Shown: positions 24,708 to 31,692 of the stretch, one piece after another
Layout: each line of letters opens with the position of its first letter
Position numbering within the stretch: position 1 is the first letter of the stretch
Assembly: GCA_964580575.1 (NCBI GenBank)
Contig: CAZOLJ010000039.1
Span: 1 to 43,542 of the forward strand
Direction of reading: 5' to 3'
Length of the DNA: 43,542 nucleotides
Source of the DNA: CAVPDE01 sp964580575
GTDB lineage: Bacteria; Desulfobacterota; DSM-4660; Desulfatiglandales; HGW-15
Notes under the pieces: generated by a model
Told to the model about the DNA's origin: nothing
The model's input: the letters and a program-made list of their open reading frames with translations, nothing else
Database searches by the model: none
Position numbers and translations under genes: made by a program

Positions 24708-25067
24708 CTACTCGGACCGCTTTTGATCCAGGCCGCGAAGTCCCTGCCTGAACAACAGGCCGCAGGCGGTGAACAAGGTGCACGAGGTGGTGAGCACCGG
24801 CAGGTCGTGAGCCAGAGCCTCCGCCAACATTTCGCGGTCCGGCTCCTTGCCTCTCACCAGAACCAGGGCCGCCACCCCCGCGATGACCGCGGTGCGAACC
24901 ACCTGAAGGTTGTTGAGCCCGGAGAGAATCACCACTCCATTCATAGGCCGTCTCAAGAAATCGCTCATGAGATCCCCCCCGGCACCCACTTCGATTTCCA
25001 GATCCAGCTTGTCCTCGCCGACCTTGAGGTTCGCCTTCAAAACATCCTTGATTTCTTCCAATTTCAT
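24708..25067 (-). CDS. DRTGG-domain protein (second copy)
   Basis: A 119-residue protein homologous in layout to the DRTGG protein at 22631-22978: MKLEEIKDVLKANL at the start, the GAGGDLMSDFLRRPMNGVV segment with the S-D core, and ALVLVRGKEPDREM. The C-terminal half carries two cysteines (SCTLFTACGLL) that the first copy lacks. It lies 12 bases after the NuoE-like gene and 15 bases before the RsbW-like gene. Function is not known for the family; a small-molecule or protein sensing role is plausible given the neighbours. Confidence 0.78.
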   Translation of the reverse strand: MKLEEIKDVLKANLKVGEDKLDLEIEVGAGGDLMSDFLRRPMNGVVILSGLNNLQVVRTAVIAGVAALVLVRGKEPDREMLAEALAHDLPVLTTSCTLFTACGLLFRQGLRGLDQKRSE

Positions 25068-25079
25068 CGCTGGCGCCCT

Positions 25080-25580
25080 TCATGGATAACGGTTGAGGAT
25101 GCTCTCGAGCCTGTCCACGGTCACCCCGCCGTGGGTGTCATCATCCACCACCAAAACAGGGGCAAGACCGCAAGCCCCGAGACATCTTACCGACTGCAGA
25201 GAAAACCGTCTATCCTCGGAGATCTGTCCCACTTCCAGTTTTAAGGCACTCTGAAGCCGGTTCAAGACCTCACCGATGCCCTTGACATAGCAGGCCGTCC
25301 CCATGCACACTTTGATGGTGTGCCTTCCCTTGGGCGCCATGGAGAAAAAGGAATAGAAAGTCACCACACCGTAAACCGAGCTTGCGGAAACCCTGAGACC
25401 CCGGCTGATGTACTCCTGAAGCTCCACCGGAAGGTATCCCACCACGCCTTGGCACTCCTCGAGCACCGGGATGAGGGCGCCCGGCTTTTCCTTGTACAGT
25501 TCAATGATCTCATCCACCCGGGCCATCACTTCCGGCGTCAGATCCGGATTCACTTCCACGAGACTCTGTCCGACCTTCAT
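25080..25580 (-). CDS. NuoE/HydC-like [2Fe-2S] subunit
   Basis: A 166-residue thioredoxin-like ferredoxin. The [2Fe-2S] ligands are C-x4-C in VCMGTACYVKG and C-x3-C in RCLGACGLAP. The N-terminal helical part (SVYGVVTFYSFF) is typical of NuoE. The ATG at 25580 has AAGGAG seven bases upstream; an upstream frame extension covers only C/G-rich repeat DNA. It follows the formate dehydrogenase gene by 113 bases and should link that protein to the NuoF-like subunit in a soluble NAD-dependent complex. Confidence 0.92.
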   Translation of the reverse strand: MKVGQSLVEVNPDLTPEVMARVDEIIELYKEKPGALIPVLEECQGVVGYLPVELQEYISRGLRVSASSVYGVVTFYSFFSMAPKGRHTIKVCMGTACYVKGIGEVLNRLQSALKLEVGQISEDRRFSLQSVRCLGACGLAPVLVVDDDTHGGVTVDRLESILNRYP

Positions 25581-25620
25581 CGCTCTCTGCTCCTTGTATG
25601 CAGACTTTTGAAATCCTTTT

Positions 25621-25688
25621 CCCCCTCCCCTATCCCCTCCCGCACCCGTCTTCTCCCCTCCCTCGACGGGAGGGGCCGGGGGAGGGTG
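25621..25688. repeat. C/G-rich inverted repeat between formate dehydrogenase and NuoE-like genes
   Basis: A C-run-rich stretch whose core is CCCCTCCC (25655-25662), TCGAC, GGGAGGGG (25668-25675). It resembles the hairpins at 14290-14389 and 30908-30945. No U-run follows on the minus strand, so it is probably read through. Confidence 0.6.
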
Positions 25689-25693
25689 AAGGC

Positions 25694-28465
25694 TCACGCC
25701 TCCTCGATTCGCACGGCACAGACCTTCAGTTCAGGGATCTTGGCGATCGGGTCCAGGGCCGCATGGGTCAATTCATTGGCTGCGGCCTGTGCCCAGTGAA
25801 AAGGGATAAAGAGCGTGCCGTCCACTGCCTTATCCGATATCTTGGCCTTGGATTTGATCTCTCCCCTTCTGGACAGCACCCTGACCTCCTGGCCGTCTTT
25901 CAGCTGATACCTCCCGGCGTCCCCTGGAGAGATCTCCACAAAACACTCGGGCGCCAGCCGGTTCAAACCCTCGGACTTCATGGTCATGGTGCCCGTGTGA
26001 TACTGGTAAAGCACACGGCCCGTGGTGAGATAGAGAGGATAGGTTTCATCCGGGACTTCCGCAGGCGGGACCCACTCAATGGCATGAAACACCCCGAGGC
26101 CGCAAGTGAACTCGTCCAAATGGAGGCAGGGGGTGCCCGGATGCTCTGTAGCCGGGCATGGCCAGTGGATTCCGTCTCTTTCCAGACGGGCGAAGTTGAT
26201 TCCGCAATAGGAAGGCGTCAGCCTGCCGATTTCCTCAAAAATAACCTTTGCAGACTCATAAACCATGGGATAGCCCATCCGGTTAGAGAGGTCGCAGATG
26301 ATCCTCCAGTCTTCCCTCGCTTCGCCCGGAGAAGAGACCGCCTTGCGCACTCTCTGCACCTTGCGCTCCGTGTTGGTGAAGGTGCCGTCTTTCTCCGCGA
26401 AAGAAGCCGAAGGCAGCACCACATGGGCAAGGTTCGCCGTTTCAGTCATAAAAATATCCTGCACCACCAGAAACTCGAGCTTCTCCAGGCTCTTCCTGGC
26501 GTGCTTCAAGTCAGGATCCGACACCATCGGGTTTTCCCCGATGATGAACATGGCCTTCAACCGGCCCTCATGGGCCTGCTTCATCATTTCCGTGACCACG
26601 AGGCCGTCTTTTGCCGGGAGCTTTTCCACGCCCCACGCCTTTGCCATGGTTTCTCGTATGGCCAGGTCAGAGACCCTCCTGTAGCCCGTATAGACATTGG
26701 GCAGGCAACCCATGTCGCAGGCTCCCTGTACATTGTTCTGGCCCCTGAGGGGATTCACTCCGCCTCCTTCGATTCCCACGTTGCCGCAGAGCATGGCCAG
26801 GTTGGCTAGCGATTTGACATTGTCGGTGCCGCAAATGTGCTGCGTAATGCCCATAGCGTAAAGGATGGAAGCTGCTTTGGCGGAGGCGTAGAGCCGAGCG
26901 GCTTTGATCAGAAGGTCTTTCGGGATGCCGGTAATTCCTTCCACGACTTCGGGAGTGTATTTCCCCACCATTCTCCTAATGTCGTCGAGCCCGACGGTCC
27001 GGGAAGTCACATAGGCTTCATCAAAGAGTTTCTCTTTGATGATGACATGCATCATGCCGTTGATCCAGGCCACATCCGTCCCCAGTTTCTGCCTCATCCA
27101 CACCGCTGCGAAGTCCACGATGGGAATTCGCCGCGGATCCACCACGATGAGCTTCGCTCCCTTCTGGGTCACCGCTCTCTTGACGTAGGAAGAGAGGACC
27201 GGGTGGTTTTCCGTGGTGTTGGATCCGGTGATCAGAAGGACATCCGCCTTCTCGATGTCCCCGATGGGGTTGGTCATGGCACCGCTTCCAAACGCTGCGG
27301 CCAGACCGGCCACAGTGGAAGAGTGTCAGAGTCGCGCGCAGTGGTCCACATTGTTTGTTTCCACCACCGCGCGAGTGAACTTCTGAACAAGGTAGTTTTC
27401 CTCGTTGGTAATTCTCGCACTGCTCAGGACTCCGATGGCGTCTGCCCCTTGCCGCGACCGGATGCTCTTGAGTTTCCCGGCAACAAGGCTGAGGGCCTCG
27501 TCCCAGGTCGCTTCTCTGAAGGAGCCGCCTTCTCGGATCAAGGGCTTTGTGAGTCTTTCCGGGTCATGAACGAAATCGTACCCGAATCTCCCTTTCACGC
27601 AGAGGCTTCCGTAGTTGGGACCCAGTTCCTCCACTCCGGTCACCTTCACGATCCGATCCTTCCTCACGTGAAGGTACATCTGGCAGCCCACGCCGCAATA
27701 GGAACAGGTCGTGCGAACCCTCTTTGTCTCACCCTTATCCGGGGTGCGCGATTCTAAGTCCTGCGTGGTCACCAACGCTCCAACCGGGCAGGCCTGGACG
27801 CATTCGCCACAGAACACGCAATCCGAGTCCTTGAGGGCCCGGTCACCCCTGGCCACGATTTTAGAATGCTTGCCTCGGTATCCAAAGCTGATGGCGTTGT
27901 TGACCTGCACTTCGTTGCACGCCTGCACGCAGCGGCCGCACAGGATGCACCGGGAAAGATCTCGGACAATGAAAGGGTTCACGTTTTCAATGCGATGGCC
28001 GGGCTCGTTGGGAGCAAATCGGTTGGTCCTGATCTGGTCCTTGATCGCCAGTTCCTGGAGCCGGCAGGTCCCGTAGGCCGGGCACAGGTCCTCATGCTCC
28101 TTGGGGCTCATGGCCTTGAGTTGGAAATCCGTCCAGGAATCCATGTCCAGATCCTGAACCAGGCAGTTGTGATGCCCCGAGGACAGCAGTAGTTCGAGAT
28201 TCATACGGCGCGCCCGCACCACGGCCGGCGTCTCTGTTCTCACCACCATTTTAGGTGCAGCGGGCGTGGCACAGGACGCCACCAGGGCTCTTGCTCCCAC
28301 CACTTCCACCAGGCAGATCCGGCAGGCCCCCGTTGGAGCGGCGTTTTTCATGTAACAGAGGGTCGGGATTTCGATCCCGTTTCTCCGCGCGACCTGCAGA
28401 ATCGTTTCCCCACCAAGAAACGTAAACTCGTGCCCGTTGATCAAAATCATGTTTCCAGATTCCAT
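25694..28465 (-). CDS. fdhA: Selenocysteine formate dehydrogenase, NAD-linked type, with NuoG-like N-terminus
   Basis: A 923-residue selenoprotein read through an in-frame UGA at 27326-27328 (residue 380). The context is HCARL-Sec-HSSTVAGL, the Mo/W active site of formate dehydrogenases, and a SECIS hairpin follows. Parts in order: [2Fe-2S] domain (C37, C48, C51, C65), a NuoG-like His/Cys segment (HHNC at about 98-101, then LCPAYGTC), two [4Fe-4S] clusters (CILCGRCVQAC, CVFCGECVQAC), the catalytic-domain cluster (CSYCGVGC...GSLCVKG) and two bis-MGD-binding domains. There is no Tat signal, so it is cytoplasmic. It is the first gene of the long minus-strand run and would oxidise formate or reduce CO2, passing electrons to the NuoE/NuoF-like subunits. 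Confidence 0.93.
27296..27328 (-). promoter_or_regulatory. UGA selenocysteine codon with bacterial SECIS hairpin
   Basis: On the minus strand the TGA at 27328-27326 is followed after 11 bases by a seven-pair stem (TGTGGCC/GGCCGCA, 27314-27296) closed by the loop GGTCT. Spacing and apical loop match the well-known E. coli fdhF SECIS. The stem is coding sequence and still encodes the conserved VAGLAAA segment. Confidence 0.92.
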
Positions 28466-28497
28466 GCCTCACCCTTTAATTGAGTTGTCGTACCAGG

Positions 28498-28541
28498 TTA
28501 GCTTTCTGAAATGGCCTGAGCCATCCATTTCAAAGAGCTAA
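28498..28541. promoter_or_regulatory. Large imperfect dyad upstream of fdhA
   Basis: Two 17-base arms (28498-28514 and 28525-28541) are complementary at 15 positions, with the core GAAATGG...CCATTTC and a 10-base centre. It lies 33 bases upstream of the fdhA ATG, in the spacer shared with the divergent 2-oxoacid oxidoreductase operon. It could be an operator or a 5' leader hairpin. Confidence 0.5.
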
Positions 28542-28679
28542 AATGTTACAAAAAAACCAATTTAATCGGCTCCGCAGTTTGGTTCTTTTTTACGGTACCG
28601 GCTTATAGCACAGGAGAATTTTTTTTCAAGAAAAATCCTTTTTCTGTGCGAGGAAATTCATTGAGGATTCAAAAAGATA

Positions 28680-28708
28680 TTGACAAAATAGGAAATCAAA
28701 ACTAGAAG
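28680..28708 (+). promoter_or_regulatory. Putative sigma70-type promoter for the 2-oxoacid oxidoreductase operon
   Basis: A perfect -35 TTGACA (28680-28685), a 17-base spacer and TAGAAG (28703-28708, four of six) lie about 70 bases before the ferredoxin-subunit ATG at 28777. Confidence 0.5.
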
Positions 28709-28776
28709 GTCTTCTTTGTTTTCGTGCTTTCGTGCTATGTTGTTTTGATTTCGTTCCGCATCGACAGGATGAGGTT

Positions 28777-29019
28777 ATGGCTGAAAAAAAGGCAAAGGGA
28801 AAAATCGAGATTGACAGAGAGCGGTGCAAGGGGTGCTTGCTCTGCATCGAGGTCTGTCCCAACATGAGGATCGAAGTGGACAAGGCTCTGAACAAGAAAG
28901 GGTATTCGCCCGCTCGATTCAAAGAAAACGCCAAAGAGGACGAGAAAGGCTGCACCGGGTGCGCCCAGTGCGCCACGGTCTGCCCTGAAGTGGCTATCGA
29001 GGTGTATCGTGCCAAGTGA
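28777..29019 (+). CDS. 2-oxoacid:ferredoxin oxidoreductase delta (ferredoxin) subunit
   Basis: An 80-residue two-cluster ferredoxin: CKGCLLCIEVCP near the N-terminus and CTGCAQCATVCP near the C-terminus, with a linker of about 30 residues. Such proteins are the delta subunits of four-subunit ketoacid oxidoreductases and receive electrons from the TPP site. The ATG at 28777 has AGGA seven bases upstream; a longer frame begins at 28732 but adds nothing conserved. It is the first gene of a four-gene operon and overlaps the next by 11 bases. Confidence 0.9.
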   Translation: MAEKKAKGKIEIDRERCKGCLLCIEVCPNMRIEVDKALNKKGYSPARFKENAKEDEKGCTGCAQCATVCPEVAIEVYRAK

Positions 29020-30100
29020 AAAAATGCTGATGCGCGGGTCCCATGTGGTCGGCGAGGCAGCCGTGCGCGCAGGCTGCCGCTTTTATGCCGGCTACCCCAT
29101 CACTCCCCAGAACGAACTCCCTGAGTTCCTCTCCGCACGGATCGTCGAAGTGGGAGGCACGTTCATTCAAGGGGAAAGCGAGATTGCCTCCATCAATATG
29201 GTGCTCGGAGCTGCAGCCTCTGGAGTCCGGGCCATGACGTCTTCGTCGTCGCCCGGCCTTGCCTTGAAACAGGAGGGAATCTCCTATCTGGCCGGCCAGG
29301 AGTTGCCCGCTGTGGTGGTCAACATGATGCGAGGCGGTCCGGGACTGGGGAACATTGCGCCATCGGCTGCCGACTACTTCCAAGCCACAAGAGGCGGCGG
29401 CAACGGCGATTACCGTACCCCGGTCTTCGCTCCTGCGGGGTGTCAGGAGTTGTGCGACCTCACCTTCGTGGCCTTCGACGTTGCAGACCGGTATCGTACG
29501 CCGGTGGTGATCCTGGGGGATGGCCTCATGGGTCAGGTCATGGAGCCGGTGGTCTTCCCTGACATGATCGACCTCGATTCTCTGCCCAAGAAAGAGTGGG
29601 CTCTCACGGGCTGCAAAGGAAGAGAACCCCGGAAGATTTTCTCTATGATGCTGAACGTGAATGTTCTCCATCAGCACAACCTGGATCTTCAGAAGAAATA
29701 CGACGAGATTGCCGAGAAGGAGACCCGATGGCAGACCCTGTACACCGATGATGCGGAGATGATCGTGGTGGCTTACGGGTCGGCAGCACAGATTGCGGAG
29801 AGTGCCATCGAGGAACTCAGGGCTCAAGGTGTCGCCGCGGGGATCTTCCGGCCTATCACGGTCTGGCCGTACCCGACAGAGGCACTTCGCAGCCTTTCCA
29901 AACGGATCAAGAAAATCGCTGTCTTTGAATTTTCCATGGGCCAAATGCTGGAAGATGTGATTCTTTCCGTGGGCGAGAGAGCGGAGATCACCTTTTACGG
30001 CATCCCCGGGGGCATTGTTCCCACCCCAGCGGAGGTGGCCGAGTTCCTGCGATCTGCGTTGAAGGGCGACGGCAAGATCGGTCGGAGGGTTTTGGTATGA
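29009..30100 (+). CDS. vorB: 2-oxoacid:ferredoxin oxidoreductase alpha subunit (VorB-like)
   Basis: A 363-residue protein with the pyrimidine-binding domain first (GYPITPQNELPEF, GAAASGVRAMTSSSSPG, MMRGGPGLG) and the C-terminal swivel domain after about residue 250. It matches the VorB branch best among ketoacid oxidoreductases, but isovalerate-type, 2-oxoglutarate and related substrates cannot be told apart by eye. The GTG at 29009 has GAGGTG upstream; an ATG at 29024 is the alternative. It overlaps the beta-subunit gene by 4 bases. Confidence 0.88.
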   Translation: MPSEKMLMRGSHVVGEAAVRAGCRFYAGYPITPQNELPEFLSARIVEVGGTFIQGESEIASINMVLGAAASGVRAMTSSSSPGLALKQEGISYLAGQELPAVVVNMMRGGPGLGNIAPSAADYFQATRGGGNGDYRTPVFAPAGCQELCDLTFVAFDVADRYRTPVVILGDGLMGQVMEPVVFPDMIDLDSLPKKEWALTGCKGREPRKIFSMMLNVNVLHQHNLDLQKKYDEIAEKETRWQTLYTDDAEMIVVAYGSAAQIAESAIEELRAQGVAAGIFRPITVWPYPTEALRSLSKRIKKIAVFEFSMGQMLEDVILSVGERAEITFYGIPGGIVPTPAEVAEFLRSALKGDGKIGRRVLV

Positions 30101-30870
30101 GTGCTGAAGCTGCTTACAAGAAAGTCTTTGGAAGACCTCAATCGTTGAAGGAAGCTTACACCCACTACTGCCCCGGGTGCGGCCATTCGGTTGCCCACAG
30201 GCTTGTGGCAGAATGCCTCGATGAGATGGGCCTTCGGGAAGTCACGATAGGCGTTCCGCCGGTGGGATGTGCGGTTCTGGCCTACAACTATTTCAATTTT
30301 GACATGATCGAAGCTCCTCATGGCCGCGCTTTGGCCGTGGCTACGGGCATTAAGCGCGTCCGGCCGGAGAACTTCGTGCTTTCCTACCAGGGAGACGGGG
30401 ACCTTGCGGCCATCGGCACTGCGGAAACCATTCATGCGGCGAACCGGGGAGAGGAAATCAGCACGATCTTCATCAACAACGCAATCTACGGCATGACCGG
30501 CGGCCAGATGGCTCCGACCACGATCCTGGGCCAGGAAGCGACCACCGCACCGGGCGGCCGTGACTCCAAGCTTCACGGCAGACCCATTGACATCTCCAAG
30601 ATGATCGCGCTCTGCGACGGCGTTGTTTACATTGAACGCTGTTCTCTGGCCTCTCTGAAGCACATCCGTCAGGCCAAGAAAGCTATCCGCAAGTGCTTTC
30701 AGGTGCAGGTGGACCGTCTCGGATTTGCTCTGGTCGAACTCCTTTCCCCCTGCCCCACCAACTGGAAGCTTTCCCCGAAAGAGTCCTGGGACTGGGTGAA
30801 TGATGTCATGGTCAAGACCTATCCTATTGGCGTCATCAAAGACACCACGGGATACGAGGACAAGAAATGA
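30097..30870 (+). CDS. 2-oxoacid:ferredoxin oxidoreductase beta subunit (TPP-binding)
   Basis: A 257-residue TPP-binding subunit. HYCPGCGHSVAHR supplies a conserved cysteine pair, GDGDLAAIG is the Mg-TPP GDG motif with N-N-x-x-Y-G-M-T-G-G-Q following (INNAIYGMTGGQ). Unlike pyruvate oxidoreductases there is no iron-sulfur domain in this chain, which is why the separate ferredoxin subunit is needed. Translation is coupled to the alpha gene through an ATGA overlap. Confidence 0.92.
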   Translation: MSAEAAYKKVFGRPQSLKEAYTHYCPGCGHSVAHRLVAECLDEMGLREVTIGVPPVGCAVLAYNYFNFDMIEAPHGRALAVATGIKRVRPENFVLSYQGDGDLAAIGTAETIHAANRGEEISTIFINNAIYGMTGGQMAPTTILGQEATTAPGGRDSKLHGRPIDISKMIALCDGVVYIERCSLASLKHIRQAKKAIRKCFQVQVDRLGFALVELLSPCPTNWKLSPKESWDWVNDVMVKTYPIGVIKDTTGYEDKK

Positions 30871-30907
30871 TCGACAAATCCCCTCTATGAGCCAGTCCGA
30901 CAACTAC

Positions 30908-30945
30908 TCTCCCCCCCTGGCGGGAGGGGACAAAGGGGAGGGGGA
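30908..30945. repeat. C/G-rich inverted repeat inside the 2-oxoacid oxidoreductase operon
   Basis: A C-run followed by CTGGCGGGAGGGG and a second G-run, placed in the 97-base gap between the beta- and gamma-subunit genes. It belongs to the same loose family as 25621-25688 and 14290-14389. Confidence 0.55.
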
Positions 30946-30967
30946 TTTTACGGGACAAGGAGATTCA

Positions 30968-31510
30968 ATGATTACTCGTACGGCTTTTGCAGGTTTTGGC
31001 GGCCAGGGCGTTTTGCTCATGGGTTACATCCTGAGCCACGGAGCCATGCTCAAAGGACTGAATGTCACTTACTTCCCCTCCTACGGCGCAGAAATGCGAG
31101 GGGGCACGGCCAACTGTACGGTAACCCTTTCGGACAAAAAGATCGCCTCGCCGGTCGCCTCCAATCCGGACATCCTTGTGGCCATGAATTTCCCTTCTCT
31201 TGAGAAATTTGAAGCCATGGTCATCAAGAAGGGCCTGATTTTCATCAATGCCTCCCTCATAGAGGAAACCCCTTCCCGCACGGACGTGGAAGTGCTCAGG
31301 GTCCCCACACTGGAACTTGCGCGAGAGGTGGGTTCCGACCGGGCCATCAACATGGTCATGATGGGTGCGCTCGCCTCCAGGACCGGCATGCTGTCTTTTG
31401 AAGAGACGGTTCACGGCATGCACGCTGCGCTCAAGGGCAAGGAAAAAATGTTCCCGTTGAACGAGAAGGGAATTGGCCGGGGATTCGAATTTATTAGGAA
31501 GGGAAAGTAA
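30968..31510 (+). CDS. 2-oxoacid:ferredoxin oxidoreductase gamma subunit
   Basis: A 180-residue protein of the ketoacid oxidoreductase gamma family. GFGGQGVLLMG at the N-terminus and PSYGAEMRGGTANC are the family hallmarks. The ATG at 30968 has CAAGGAG six bases upstream and directly precedes the conserved fold; an earlier in-frame ATG at 30800 lies inside the beta gene and is rejected. With the delta, alpha and beta subunits it completes the enzyme, which converts a 2-oxoacid and CoA to acyl-CoA, CO2 and reduced ferredoxin, or the reverse. Confidence 0.92.
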   Translation: MITRTAFAGFGGQGVLLMGYILSHGAMLKGLNVTYFPSYGAEMRGGTANCTVTLSDKKIASPVASNPDILVAMNFPSLEKFEAMVIKKGLIFINASLIEETPSRTDVEVLRVPTLELAREVGSDRAINMVMMGALASRTGMLSFEETVHGMHAALKGKEKMFPLNEKGIGRGFEFIRKGK

Positions 31511-31692
31511 GCGGATGGTCCGTTGTCCGTTGTCTGTAGCCTGTTGCAGGTGGCAGGTTTCAGGTTTTTGCTTTTTCTTATGCTGACTTCTGTCTTCTGT
31601 ATTCTCTCTCCTTGTTACTTGTCACTCGTCACTTGTTACAGAGTTCTGCCATTCACTGATCCCTGCTAACTGATCACTGGCCCTTAAGCACT
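31511..31692. repeat. Heptamer repeat-filled convergent spacer
   Basis: Most of this spacer reads with a 7-base period: GTCCGTT twice, GTCTGTA, GCCTGTT from about 31519; then GCAGGTG, GCAGGTT; CTGTCTT, CTGTATT around 31585-31602; and TTGTTAC, TTGTCAC, TCGTCAC, TTGTTAC at about 31613-31640. The first unit begins just after the gamma-subunit stop codon. No terminator with a U-run was seen. Confidence 0.7.

Larger units (their letters stand above)
28466..28776. other. Divergent control region between fdhA and the 2-oxoacid oxidoreductase operon
   Basis: This 311-base spacer is A/T-rich compared with its surroundings and contains no gene. It holds the dyad at 28498-28541, an AAAAAACCAA...TTTGGTTCTTTTTT dyad around 28551-28592, a second long dyad (GCACAG at 28608, CTGTGC ending 28649) with A/T-tract arms, and a plus-strand promoter at 28680-28708. 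No convincing minus-strand -35/-10 or -24/-12 for fdhA was found. Confidence 0.65.

Noticed and set aside
27311..27328. The in-frame TGA in fdhA as a real stop, giving two genes or a pseudogene
   Set aside because: The flanking residues are the conserved Sec active site and a SECIS hairpin follows at the correct distance.
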